DNA from: Desulfosporosinus sp. I2
Lineage (GTDB): Bacteria; Bacillota; Desulfitobacteriia; Desulfitobacteriales; Desulfitobacteriaceae
Direction: 5' to 3'
Assembly: GCF_000960765.1 (NCBI RefSeq)
Contig: NZ_JYNH01000004.1
Location: 1-64,000, forward strand
Length of the DNA: 64,000 bases
Positions 18,526 through 26,583 of this stretch are shown piece after piece. Every line of letters starts with the position of its first letter. Position 1 is the stretch's first letter. Below the pieces are notes generated by a model. That model did no database searches, was not told the DNA's origin, and was given only the letters and a program-made list of their open reading frames with translations. The position numbers and the translations under genes are program-made.

Positions 18526-19542
18526 ATGAGAAAAAAGGTTGGATTCGTATTCATAGTTCTTGTTCTTATTACTCTGGCGGTTTTGGGAAATCGGTATTTT
18601 AACCGTTCTACAGACTCAAACACCTATTCTGGTACGATTGAAGGAACTGAAATTCCAGTGCAACCAGAGCTTGGTGGCAGAATCGTGGAGTTGTTAGTGA
18701 GAGAAGGTCAGGTCATTAAGACCGGAGACATCATTGCTAAACTAGATGACACTCAGGCTAAGATTTCCTTGGATATCGCGAAGAGCCAACAAACCCAGGC
18801 CCAAGCAAAACTCAACGATCTTTTAGGGGGAGCACGGGTGGAGGAAATCCGACGTCTTGAGAACGTGGTGACCCAGGCGAAGGCTAATATGGCCGCTCTG
18901 GAACAAAGTCTTAAATTTGAAGAAGATACTCTGACCATTGATCAGAAATTGTATGAAAGTGGTGCAATGAGTAAACAGGTCGTGGATGCTCAGCAAAATA
19001 AACTTGCTACCTTAAAGTCCCAATATCAGGGCGCACAAGCTGGTGTAAATGTAGCACAGGCCAGTCTGGACCAAGCGCAAGCGGGGTATACTCAACCGAC
19101 TATTCAAGCTCAGAAAGCGGCCGTTGATATTGCGGCTCAGTCTGTTAAAACAGCTGAACTGGGTTTAAGCAAACTTACTATTAATAGTCCTGCAAGTGGT
19201 CAGGTACTCTATCAGAATGTCGAATTTGGACAAGTTGTCAATCCCGGCACAACCCTGGCGACGATTTTGAATCCTAATGATTTATGGATTAAAATATATA
19301 TCCCTGGGGCTAAGCTGAGTCAGATAAAAATGGGTGGGACGGTATCGATTGTAGCGGATTCATACCCTAATAAGACGTTTAAAGGGCAAATTCAATATAT
19401 TAGCAATCAATCGGAATTTACTCCGAAGAACATTCAAACAAAGGAAGAACGAACGACGACAGTTTATGCTGTTAAAATAAGCATTACTGAAGGCAAAGAT
19501 CAGTTGAAAGCCGGTATGCCAGCAGATGTAACCCTGGAGTAA
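18526..19542 (+). CDS. HlyD family efflux adaptor (membrane fusion protein)
   Basis: Single-span membrane protein of 338 aa with an N-terminal anchor (about residues 3-22) and an extracellular part. A biotinyl-lipoyl-like half (GTIEGTEIPVQPELGGRI, then VREGQVIKTGDIIAKLDD) flanks a long coiled-coil hairpin rich in Gln and Ala (about 80-200), then the second half-motif INSPASGQVLYQNVEFGQVV and a beta-barrel domain. This is the YbhG/HlyD layout. The ATG at 18526 follows CGGGAGGAG with a 6-base spacer; the earlier ATG at 18499 lacks one. With the ATPase and ABC-2 permease that follow it forms an exporter for drugs or lipophilic compounds (inference). Confidence 0.87.
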   Translation: MRKKVGFVFIVLVLITLAVLGNRYFNRSTDSNTYSGTIEGTEIPVQPELGGRIVELLVREGQVIKTGDIIAKLDDTQAKISLDIAKSQQTQAQAKLNDLLGGARVEEIRRLENVVTQAKANMAALEQSLKFEEDTLTIDQKLYESGAMSKQVVDAQQNKLATLKSQYQGAQAGVNVAQASLDQAQAGYTQPTIQAQKAAVDIAAQSVKTAELGLSKLTINSPASGQVLYQNVEFGQVVNPGTTLATILNPNDLWIKIYIPGAKLSQIKMGGTVSIVADSYPNKTFKGQIQYISNQSEFTPKNIQTKEERTTTVYAVKISITEGKDQLKAGMPADVTLE

Positions 19543-19556
19543 AGGAGTGAGGCAGA

Positions 19557-20330
19557 ATGAGTTTAGCGATTGATTGCCAGGGTTTGCTCAAACGGTTTGG
19601 CTCGTATACAGCAGTTCAAGGCGTAAGTTTCCAACTTCCAACTGGAGCCATTATGGGCTTTGTGGGGCCAAATGGTGCCGGAAAAACCACGCTCATCCGC
19701 ATGCTATGTGGAGTTTTGGTGCCGACTGAGGGTCAGGCTACGGTGCTGGGTTATGACGTGTTGACTCAGCCAGAGGAAATCAAACAACGAATTGGCTATA
19801 TGTCCCAGAAGTTTAGCCTCTACGAAGATCTAACCGTACGTGAGAATCTTGACTTTTATGCCGGGGTATATAGTCTCTATGGGAAAAAAGCTCAAGAACA
19901 GAAGAATCGGGTCATTGAACGGATCGGCTTGGGTGAGCGAACCGCTCAGTTAGTTTCTTCCCTCTCGGGTGGTTGGAAGCAAAGAGTGGCTTTAGCTTGC
20001 GCGCTACTGCATGATCCCCAACTGCTCATTCTTGATGAACCGACGGCAGGGGTAGATCCAGTTTCGCGGCGTATTTTCTTGGATTTGATCCACCAATTAG
20101 CTAAAGAAGGAATGACGGTTCTTATCAGTACCCACTACATGGATGAAGCGGCCACCTGTGACTATTTGGGTTTTGTTTTTTACGGGCGGTTAATCGCCTT
20201 TGGTTCGCCTGACGATATGAAGAAAAAAGAGGCTAAAGATAATTTAGATGATCTCTTCATCTATTATGTCGAACATGAAGCCTCGGATGATCCTCGCAAT
20301 TTCGTCCGCAAGAAAGGAGGACGAGGCTAA
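19557..20330 (+). CDS. ABC-2 type exporter ATP-binding protein
   Basis: ABC ATPase of 257 aa. Walker A GPNGAGKTTLIR, Q-loop YMSQKFSLYEDLTVREN, signature LSGGWKQRVALACALLHDP, Walker B LLILDEPTAGVDP and switch STHYMDEA are all present. GGWKQR in the signature and the STHYMDEA switch are typical of YbhF/CcmA-like drug-export ATPases. The start at 19557 follows AAAGGAG. It overlaps the permease start by one base (TAATG). The product energises the permease of the next gene and works with the HlyD adaptor upstream. Confidence 0.92.
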   Translation: MSLAIDCQGLLKRFGSYTAVQGVSFQLPTGAIMGFVGPNGAGKTTLIRMLCGVLVPTEGQATVLGYDVLTQPEEIKQRIGYMSQKFSLYEDLTVRENLDFYAGVYSLYGKKAQEQKNRVIERIGLGERTAQLVSSLSGGWKQRVALACALLHDPQLLILDEPTAGVDPVSRRIFLDLIHQLAKEGMTVLISTHYMDEAATCDYLGFVFYGRLIAFGSPDDMKKKEAKDNLDDLFIYYVEHEASDDPRNFVRKKGGRG

Positions 20331-21475
20331 TGGGGGGATTTTCTTGGGTGCGATTTTTGGCAGTCTTAAGAAAGGAATTCATTCATATCCGACGAGACCG
20401 CGCCAGTTTAATCATGGCTATTGCAATGCCGATTGGAATGCTCCTCCTGTTTGGTTATGCCGTCAATACGGATGTAGACCACCTTTCTACCGTTGTTTGG
20501 GATCAATCTCAGACTGCTGATAGTCGAGATTTTATAACCTCAATCCGAAACACTCAATATTTAGATCCCGATGAATATGTCCAAGGATATCATCAGATCG
20601 AAGGCTACCTAGATAGCGGTAAGGCTCGGGTGGCAGTCATTATCCCGCCTGATTTTGGCAAAGAACTACAAAGGGATAATGGTCAGGGTGACGTACAAGT
20701 TTTAGTGGATGGATCAGATCCTACAATTGCTCGGGCGGCTATGTCCGCGGTTCAGATGCTGGGACTTAATAAATCTCTGGAGATTCAGGGGGTACGACTT
20801 GCAGCTCGTGGTGCAGCAGCAGGTACCAACATGCCGCTTAATATCGAGACCAGAGTCTGGTACAACCCAGACATGAAGTCGATGGTCTTTAATATTCCGG
20901 CTTTGATCGGTCTAATCCTACAGAATGTGATAGCTATGTTAACTTCGTTCTCGATTGTGAGAGAAAAAGAACGCGGTACCATGGAGCAAGTAGTCGTGAC
21001 TCCTATTCGTTCACTTGAGTTGCTGATGGGTAAGCTTCTTCCGTTCGTGTTGATCGGATTTGTTTCTCTGACCTTGATTTTGGCAACGGGAATATTCTGG
21101 TTTGGAGTTATGCCAGCAGGTAGTATCCCACTGCTAGTGTTCTTATCCACCATCTTTCTATTTACTATTCTTGCCATCGGGCTCTTGATTTCCAGTGTTG
21201 CTAAGACTCAACTTCAGGCCATGCAAATGACCTTCATCTTGATCTTGCCCTCGATCCTATTGTCGGGTTTTATCTTTCCTAGGGAAACGATGCCGATCCC
21301 ATTAAAGATTTTAGGGGGCCTATTTCCGTTAACATATTTTCTTAATATCGTGCGGGGAATCTTCCTCAAAGGGGTGGGGATGGAGTATCTTTGGCAGGAC
21401 ACGCTCATTTTATGTGCGTTTGCTATTATCTTGGTGGGAATCGCCGCCAAGAAGTTTAAAAAGAATTTAGATTAG
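20330..21475 (+). CDS. ABC-2 type exporter permease (YbhS/YbhR-like)
   Basis: Membrane subunit of 381 aa with one N-terminal transmembrane segment (about 23-40), a large external domain (about 45-185) and five C-terminal segments. The ABC-2 signature region EKERGTMEQVVVTPIRSLELL lies between the second and third spans, and ILLSGFIFPRETMPIPLKILG with FPLTYFLNIVRG is typical of the YhhJ/YbhR family. The ATG overlaps the ATPase stop; AGAAAGGAGG precedes it. Only one permease gene follows the ATPase, so the transporter is probably a homodimer. The exported substrate is unknown. Confidence 0.9.
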   Translation: MGGFSWVRFLAVLRKEFIHIRRDRASLIMAIAMPIGMLLLFGYAVNTDVDHLSTVVWDQSQTADSRDFITSIRNTQYLDPDEYVQGYHQIEGYLDSGKARVAVIIPPDFGKELQRDNGQGDVQVLVDGSDPTIARAAMSAVQMLGLNKSLEIQGVRLAARGAAAGTNMPLNIETRVWYNPDMKSMVFNIPALIGLILQNVIAMLTSFSIVREKERGTMEQVVVTPIRSLELLMGKLLPFVLIGFVSLTLILATGIFWFGVMPAGSIPLLVFLSTIFLFTILAIGLLISSVAKTQLQAMQMTFILILPSILLSGFIFPRETMPIPLKILGGLFPLTYFLNIVRGIFLKGVGMEYLWQDTLILCAFAIILVGIAAKKFKKNLD

Positions 21476-21550
21476 GAGGGCGTGAAGTTGCGGAGGGTGT
21501 GATGTTGCTCCACTCACCCACGGCGCCATCGCTACCACGCTTGATTACGA

Positions 21551-21603
21551 GGCAAGGAGCGACATACCTTCATGGTAATACCTGAGGTGTGTCGCTCCTT
21601 GCC
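21551..21603. repeat. 19-bp inverted repeat in the gap after the exporter
   Basis: GGCAAGGAGCGACATACCT (21551-21569) pairs with 21585-21603 with one mismatch. It lies in a 338-base gene-free gap. No T-run follows, so it is not a clear terminator. The gap also holds CTCGAAC/GTTCGAG (about 21629-21647) and a GTGCAAGTC...CGTCCCC element near 21658-21704. Confidence 0.55.
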
Positions 21604-21657
21604 ATCCATGGCGGCACTCTAATCTCGAACGTTCTGTTCGAGTCATGGACAAGCCCT

Positions 21658-21704
21658 GTGCAAGTCAAGACTCGTCCCCACCTTGCCCATAACTTGCACA
21701 TGAA
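21658..21704. repeat. Dispersed GTGCAAGTC..CGTCCCC element
   Basis: GTGCAAGTCAAGACTCGTCC with following CCAC and, about 20 bases on, ACTTGCACATG closely resembles 37191-37240 (GTGCAAGTCGAGAACCGTCC then GTGCACATG). GTGCAAGT and ACTTGCAC are inverted ends. It may be a remnant of a small mobile or REP-like element; no transposase is nearby. Confidence 0.4.
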
Positions 21705-21813
21705 TTACTTATGAGTTAGATTAAGAAAAATGGTATAATGTTTTGGGTAATCGTAAGACTCAAATTAGTTAAAGAAAATCTTGTGGTAAGAGGATTATTG
21801 GAGGGAGCAAATC

Positions 21814-22500
21814 ATGAAGAAGTTTAAACTTGGGTTATTATTTTTAACGTTAGTGATGATCTTAACGACCATCGGGTGCGGATCACAGACCCCTAACACT
21901 AGCAGTTCACAACCGACGAATAAGGATAATACACAAAGCCAAACACAGAGTCAAGTAGAAACACCGATTGTCAAAAACAATCCTATTGTCACGATTACCA
22001 TGGCAAGTGGGGAACAGATAAAAGTGGAGCTTTACCCTAATGTTGCCCCCAATACTGTGAGAAATTTTATATCTCTAGCGCAAAAGGGGTTTTATAATGG
22101 GTTGATCTTTCATCGAGTAATTCCTAAGTTTATGATTCAAGGCGGGGATCCCAACGGAAATGGTACTGGTGGACCAGGATATAGCATTAAGGGAGAGTTT
22201 ACAAACAACGGTTTTACCAATAATCTGAAGCATGAACGTGGCGTAATCTCCATGGGTAGAACTCAACAGGATCGTAATTCGGCGGGCTCTCAATTTTTTA
22301 TTATGACTGCTACTGTCCCGGACTTAGATAAAGACTATGCAGCCTTCGGCAAGGTGATTAGCGGTATGGAGGCTGTCGATAAAATTGTCAATAGTCTGAG
22401 GGACAAAGCGGATAAACCCCTGAAAGAACAGGTTATGAAAAGCGTAACGGTTGACACACTGGGGGAAAAATATGCTGAACCCGAAGTGATTAAAAAATAA
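21814..22500 (+). CDS. Cyclophilin-type peptidyl-prolyl isomerase, lipoprotein
   Basis: Extracytoplasmic foldase of 228 aa. The N-terminus is a signal peptide (KKFKLGLLFLTLVMILTTIG) ending in a lipobox cysteine, then a Ser/Thr/Gln/Asn-rich linker (about 23-50). The cyclophilin domain spans about 54-215 with FHRVIPKFMIQGGDP, the GNGTGGPG loop and SQFFIMT, which carry the active-site Arg and Phe residues. It probably assists folding of exported proteins at the outer face of the membrane. The ATG follows TTGGAGGGA. A sigma-A-like ATGGTATAAT lies about 80 bases upstream (21730-21739). The gene is probably monocistronic. Confidence 0.9.
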   Translation: MKKFKLGLLFLTLVMILTTIGCGSQTPNTSSSQPTNKDNTQSQTQSQVETPIVKNNPIVTITMASGEQIKVELYPNVAPNTVRNFISLAQKGFYNGLIFHRVIPKFMIQGGDPNGNGTGGPGYSIKGEFTNNGFTNNLKHERGVISMGRTQQDRNSAGSQFFIMTATVPDLDKDYAAFGKVISGMEAVDKIVNSLRDKADKPLKEQVMKSVTVDTLGEKYAEPEVIKK

Positions 22501-22571
22501 TCAGTATCAATGTTATGTTTTTTAGTAAATTGGTCAGCGAAACACTAGAAGAAAAGGAACGGAGTGTAGTA

Positions 22572-23765
22572 ATGCTATCACCAGCGAAACGTCTTGAGGG
22601 TTTAGGAGCATCGGTTTTTACAGAAATGGATAATTTGAAAAGAGAACTAGAAAAAGAGGGCAAAGCATTAATTAATCTAAGCATTGGCAGTCCAGACCGA
22701 GCCCCAGCCATGGAAATCCGCCAGGTTTTGAGTCAGGCTGTCTTTGATGAAACCCAATATGGGTACACCTTGACTCGAGGAACCGAAGAATTCCGCAAGG
22801 CTTGTGCAGCGTGGTATTTAGAACGATTTGGAGTGGCACTCAATTCTGAAACTGAGGTGCTGCCTCTAATGGGTTCCCAGGATGGGCTTGCGCATATTTT
22901 CTTAGCTTATATTAATCCTGGCGATTTGGCCTTAATTCCCGATCCCGGTTATCCGATTTATACGGCCGGGCTGATCCTTGCCGGCGGAGAAAAAGTGGCG
23001 TTCCCACTCTTAAAGGAAAATGGCTTTTTACCAGATCTTCGCAAGATTGATCCAAACATAGCCCGTAAGGCAAAACTAATGCTCTTAAATTACCCGAATA
23101 ACCCTACTGCAGCGGTGGCTAGTCTTTCATTCTTTGAAGAGGTTGTAGAGTTTGCGAGGAAGTATGATCTTCTTATCTGTCATGATGTTGCTTATTCTGA
23201 ATTAGCCTTTGAAGGATATCGACCTGTAAGCTTTCTGCAAGCTCAAGGGGCGAAAGAGGTTGGTATCGAATTTCATTCTGTCTCTAAAACCTATAATTTA
23301 GCCGGGGCCAGACTAGGGTTTGTGGTTGGAAATGCTGATGTGATAGGAACTCTCGCTCAACTTAAATCAAATATTGATTATGGTGTGTTTGGTCCAGTCT
23401 TAAAGGCGGGTGCCTTTGCCCTCAGTTCTGTGCAGGACTCTATCGAAGAGAACCGAAATGCCTATCAAAGACGGCGGGATATTTTGATTGAAGGCTGTAG
23501 CCAAGCCGGTTGGAACATACCGATTCCCCAAGGTTCGATGTTTATTTGGGCACCTGTTCCTACTAAACAAGATTCAGTTGCTTTTGCGAGGGAACTTGCT
23601 CGTGAGGCAGGCGTGATTGTTGTGCCTGGACTGGCCTTTGGAGAACACGGTGAAGGATATGTGAGAATAGCTATGGTTCAAGATGAAAGCGTCCTACAGG
23701 AAGCAGTTCGGCGAATTCAGCGGTTTCTATTAAAAGGTGGACTGAAAGGACTAGGCACAATTTGA
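22572..23765 (+). CDS. PLP-dependent aminotransferase, class I/II (DapL/aspartate-AT like)
   Basis: Fold-type I aminotransferase of 397 aa. Motifs: NLSIGSPDRAP near the N-terminus, YGYTLTRGTEEFRKA, DPGYPIYTAG, LNYPNNPTAAV with its PLP-contacting Asn, and the Schiff-base lysine in HSVSKTYNLAGARLGF. The C-terminal VPGLAFGEHGEGYVRIA carries the substrate-binding Arg. The ATG at 22572 is preferred (GGAG seven bases before); a longer in-frame start at 22515 has no ribosome binding site. The overall pattern resembles LL-diaminopimelate aminotransferases and related alanine/aspartate enzymes, so lysine or cell-wall precursor synthesis is possible. Substrate cannot be settled by reading. Confidence 0.85.
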   Translation: MLSPAKRLEGLGASVFTEMDNLKRELEKEGKALINLSIGSPDRAPAMEIRQVLSQAVFDETQYGYTLTRGTEEFRKACAAWYLERFGVALNSETEVLPLMGSQDGLAHIFLAYINPGDLALIPDPGYPIYTAGLILAGGEKVAFPLLKENGFLPDLRKIDPNIARKAKLMLLNYPNNPTAAVASLSFFEEVVEFARKYDLLICHDVAYSELAFEGYRPVSFLQAQGAKEVGIEFHSVSKTYNLAGARLGFVVGNADVIGTLAQLKSNIDYGVFGPVLKAGAFALSSVQDSIEENRNAYQRRRDILIEGCSQAGWNIPIPQGSMFIWAPVPTKQDSVAFARELAREAGVIVVPGLAFGEHGEGYVRIAMVQDESVLQEAVRRIQRFLLKGGLKGLGTI

Positions 23766-23788
23766 TTGCAGATGCGAGTGCAGAGTAC

Positions 23789-23826
23789 GTGAGACCACTA
23801 CCCCTTGTTAGAAGGGGTAGTCTCAC
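23789..23826. repeat. Inverted repeat after aminotransferase gene
   Basis: GTGAGACCACTACCCCTT (23789-23806) pairs with AAGGGGTAGTCTCAC (23812-23826) apart from a short bulge, loop GTTAG. No T-run follows. It may stabilise mRNA or act as a weak terminator. Confidence 0.5.
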
Positions 23827-23872
23827 GATTGGATGAACACTTAAGGGCTTACTTAAAGTGAGTGCTACTAGG

Positions 23873-23912
23873 AGGTATAATCACGACTTAAAGTTGTGGT
23901 TATACCTTTTCC
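23873..23912 (+). terminator. Intrinsic terminator before the MATE gene
   Basis: AGGTATAATCACGACT (23873-23888) pairs fully with AGTTGTGGTTATACCT (23892-23907) using two G-U pairs, loop TTA, followed by TTTCC. Confidence 0.65.
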
Positions 23913-23944
23913 TATCCAGAACTGTATAAATGATGAGATTCTGG

Positions 23945-23950
23945 TATAAT
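23945..23950 (+). promoter_or_regulatory. Extended -10 promoter of MATE gene
   Basis: TGGTATAAT (23942-23950) is an extended -10 element with no good -35 box. The start of transcription would fall near 23957, which rules out the ATG at 23955 as start codon and supports 23988. Confidence 0.55.
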
Positions 23951-23987
23951 AACTATGCACATTAGAAGAAACAGTGAAGGAGATTCT

Positions 23988-25346
23988 ATGAACCGTTCAC
24001 AACAACTTGGGGAGGAAAAGGTAGGAAAGCTTCTGCTTAAATTCTCCATACCAGCCATTATCGGTATGTTAGTTAATGGTCTTTATAATATTGTGGATCG
24101 GATTTTCGTCGGTCAAGGTGTAGGCGCATTGGCGCTTTCAGGGACTGCAATCAGCTTTCCTTTTACGCTAGCCATTATGGCTTTTGGAATGTTAATTGGA
24201 ATTGGTGCAACAGCAGTAATCTCTATCCGGTTAGGACAACAGAAAAAAGAAGAAGCAGAGCAGATTGTGGGTAACGCGTTTGTCTTACTATTGGCAATTT
24301 CCTTAATAATTACTCTTTTAGGATTTGCCTTTATGGATCCACTTTTGCTCCTTTTCGGAGCGAGTAGTGACGTTCTCCCTTACGCTAAGGAATATCTAAC
24401 AGTTCTCTTGTGGGGCGCCGTTTTCCAGACCATTGGTTTTGGCATGAACAATTTTATTCGTGCAGAAGGAAATCCCAAGGTTGCTATGTATACCATGATT
24501 CTGGGAGCAGTTTTAAACACAATACTCAATCCGATTTTTATCTTTGTATTACACCTTGGCGTTGCCGGATCGGCTCTTGCTACGGTTATTTCTCAATTTA
24601 TTACTGCAGTTTGGGTGTTATCATACTTCCTCGGAAAACGGGCATTACTTAAACTCCACGTTCGAAACCTTAAACTCAAATGGGCTTTTGTTAGAGATAT
24701 TTTGGCAATTGGGGTTTCTCCATTTTCCATGCAAATAGTGGGCAGTGTCGTGACTGTGCTTTTAAATAAAGCATTGGTTAATTACGGTGGAGATTTGTCA
24801 ATTGCTGCAATGGGTGTAATAAATAGTATTGCAATGCTTATATTTATGCCGGTTTTTGGAATAGGACAAGGAGCTCAGCCGATTCTAGGGTACAATTACG
24901 GTGCGAGGAGATATGATCGAGTTAAGCAGACACTAAGGCTATCCATAATGGGTGCCACTGGTGTGATGGTTTTCGGCTTTATTCTGGTCGAATTATTCCC
25001 TGTTGCGCTAATGGCGCTTTTTAGTAAGGATACTGAACTCATTCGTATTGGGTCAAATGGGCTACGTATTTTTTTAATAATGCTTCCGGTGATCGGCTTT
25101 CAAGTGATGGCGGTGAATTACTTTCAAGCAACGGGCAAACCTAGAAAATCCTTATTCTTAAGTTTATCGAGGCAATTGATATTCTTGGTTCCAATGATCT
25201 TAATTCTCCCCAAATTTTGGGGATTAACAGGTGTTTGGTTAGCGGGACCGGTGGCGGATTTAGCTTCCTCTGGTCTCACGGTGCTATGGTTACACAAGGA
25301 TCTTAAGCAGTTGGATACGGCATTTATAGAACACTCTATCCAATAG
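23988..25346 (+). CDS. MATE family multidrug/cation efflux transporter
   Basis: Twelve-span membrane exporter of 452 aa. Typical MATE features: KLLLKFSIPAIIGMLVNGLY at the N-terminus, DRIFVGQGVGALALSGTAIS, GIGATAVISIRLGQ in the first bundle and PVFGIGQGAQPILGYNYGAR in the second, with pseudo-symmetrical halves. Such proteins expel cationic drugs or metabolites using Na+ or H+ gradients. The ATG at 23988 follows GAAGGAGA and a TGGTATAAT promoter. The gene stands alone between terminators; its physiological substrate is unknown. Confidence 0.92.
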   Translation: MNRSQQLGEEKVGKLLLKFSIPAIIGMLVNGLYNIVDRIFVGQGVGALALSGTAISFPFTLAIMAFGMLIGIGATAVISIRLGQQKKEEAEQIVGNAFVLLLAISLIITLLGFAFMDPLLLLFGASSDVLPYAKEYLTVLLWGAVFQTIGFGMNNFIRAEGNPKVAMYTMILGAVLNTILNPIFIFVLHLGVAGSALATVISQFITAVWVLSYFLGKRALLKLHVRNLKLKWAFVRDILAIGVSPFSMQIVGSVVTVLLNKALVNYGGDLSIAAMGVINSIAMLIFMPVFGIGQGAQPILGYNYGARRYDRVKQTLRLSIMGATGVMVFGFILVELFPVALMALFSKDTELIRIGSNGLRIFLIMLPVIGFQVMAVNYFQATGKPRKSLFLSLSRQLIFLVPMILILPKFWGLTGVWLAGPVADLASSGLTVLWLHKDLKQLDTAFIEHSIQ

Positions 25347-25545
25347 GCAAAAGGTATCTGCCTGTACAAGAAGGTTCGGCGCTCACCAAATACATAATGC
25401 TTGTGAACATGGGAGATTCAATTTTAATGAGTTGAAATGAAAATTTTACAATTAGTGGAAATTAGTAAGTTTCTAATTATATTGAAGGAATACCACTTTC
25501 TATGTCGAATGAGTAAAAGTAAGAAATTAATTCTTTAATAATCAT

Positions 25546-25632
25546 AAGAGGCAAATCTATCGAAAGGTAGAGACGCAAAGCCACGGGTCTAAGGGTAGTA
25601 CTTCGTACTATTACGATAGCCGGGTTGCAGAA
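25546..25632 (+). promoter_or_regulatory. Cyclic di-GMP-I (GEMM-I) riboswitch
   Basis: The conserved aptamer elements appear in order: GGCAAA, a short hairpin closed by a GAAA tetraloop (CTATCGAAAGGTAG), GACGCAAAGCCACGGG, CTAAGG (tetraloop receptor), a hairpin around CTTCG, then ACGATAGCCGGGTTGC. Spacing and core match the Vibrio Vc2 class. It lies in the leader of the DUF2225 gene, just before an intrinsic terminator (25649-25684), so c-di-GMP likely controls read-through. The direction of control is not evident from the sequence alone. Confidence 0.92.
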
Positions 25633-25648
25633 TGTGCATTCTAGATGT

Positions 25649-25684
25649 CTATCTGCTGAGGGTTCGGTAGGTAGGTTTTTTTTT
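25649..25684 (+). terminator. Terminator of the c-di-GMP riboswitch expression platform
   Basis: CTATCTGCTGA (25649-25659) pairs with TCGGTAGGTAG (25664-25674), 11 pairs of which three are G-U, loop GGGT, followed by nine T residues. It lies 17 bases after the aptamer core and about 100 bases before the DUF2225 start. Confidence 0.8.
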
Positions 25685-25785
25685 ACCAGAATGACGTAAC
25701 GATGTCTAAATTATTTGAATGCCATAGCTTTTTATTTAAGTGATAAGATGCATAGACATGAAATTATTACTAGGGGGACTCTCGC

Positions 25786-26487
25786 ATGCAGCCAATAGAA
25801 CCATTTTATGAAAAGAAGTTGACTTGTGTTTTTTGCGGGAAGCCGTTCACGACACAGAGAGTGCGTTCGCGCTTTTCGATACCTCATCAAGTCGACAGTG
25901 ATTTTTGCCCTCATTTTCGAGACGGAAATTACAATCCGCATTTTTATTATGTTAATGTTTGTCCAGACTGTGGTTTCGCCTTTTCTGAAGAGTTTTCCGA
26001 TCAATTTCCAAAAGGATCCAAGGAAATTATTCGTTTTCAGATCACGGGTCATTGGACTAAAAGAAACTTCGGACATGTCAGGGATATTCATCAAGCGTTA
26101 GAATCCTATAAACTAGCAATTCTAGCAGGCTCTCTAAAGCAAGAAAAAAATGCTGTTCTAGCAGGACTTTGTCTGCGTTTGGCTTGGCTCTACCGGACAG
26201 AGAATAATACTGACCAAGAAATGCGTTTTATGGGTTTAGCGCTCAATGCATATGAAGAATCGTTTGTACATTCTGATTTTGCGGGTTCCTCAATGTCAGA
26301 AATAGACGTTTTATATATGATAGGTGAGCTTAGCCGTCGTTTAGGACAATATAAGAAGGCCATTACTTATTTCGCTAAGGCCATTGAGCATAAAAATGCC
26401 AAAGATGAACCAAAAGTTATTAATAGGGCGAGAGAACAATGGAAAGTTGCAGTAGAAGAAAACCGTCAGGGAACTACTCAAAAATGA
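25786..26487 (+). CDS. DUF2225 domain protein, c-di-GMP-riboswitch controlled
   Basis: Protein of 233 aa with no signal peptide. Two CxxC pairs (CVFCGK at about 14-19 and CPDCGF at about 60-65) suggest a zinc ribbon, and the C-terminal half has TPR-like helices (SYKLAILAGSLKQEKNAVLAG, GQYKKAITYFAKAIEH). This is the DUF2225 layout; the molecular function is not known. The gene follows a c-di-GMP-I riboswitch and terminator, so its expression answers to this second messenger. This suggests a link to motility, adhesion or sporulation. The ATG at 25786 follows AGGGGGA. An HD-GYP protein that may alter c-di-GMP lies about 2.5 kb downstream. Confidence 0.85.
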   Translation: MQPIEPFYEKKLTCVFCGKPFTTQRVRSRFSIPHQVDSDFCPHFRDGNYNPHFYYVNVCPDCGFAFSEEFSDQFPKGSKEIIRFQITGHWTKRNFGHVRDIHQALESYKLAILAGSLKQEKNAVLAGLCLRLAWLYRTENNTDQEMRFMGLALNAYEESFVHSDFAGSSMSEIDVLYMIGELSRRLGQYKKAITYFAKAIEHKNAKDEPKVINRAREQWKVAVEENRQGTTQK

Positions 26488-26501
26488 TTTAAATGGATAA
26501 T

Positions 26502-26530
26502 TTTGTTCAGTTCGCTAAAAATGGTATAAT
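26502..26530 (+). promoter_or_regulatory. Sigma-A promoter of tex
   Basis: TTGTTC (26502-26507) and TATAAT (26525-26530) with a 17-base gap; TGG precedes the -10. It lies about 55 bases before the TTG start of tex. Confidence 0.55.
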
Positions 26531-26583
26531 AACTTCAATGTGTTTTTAGGACTTACTATAAGGATCTAGGGAGGTATTAACCT

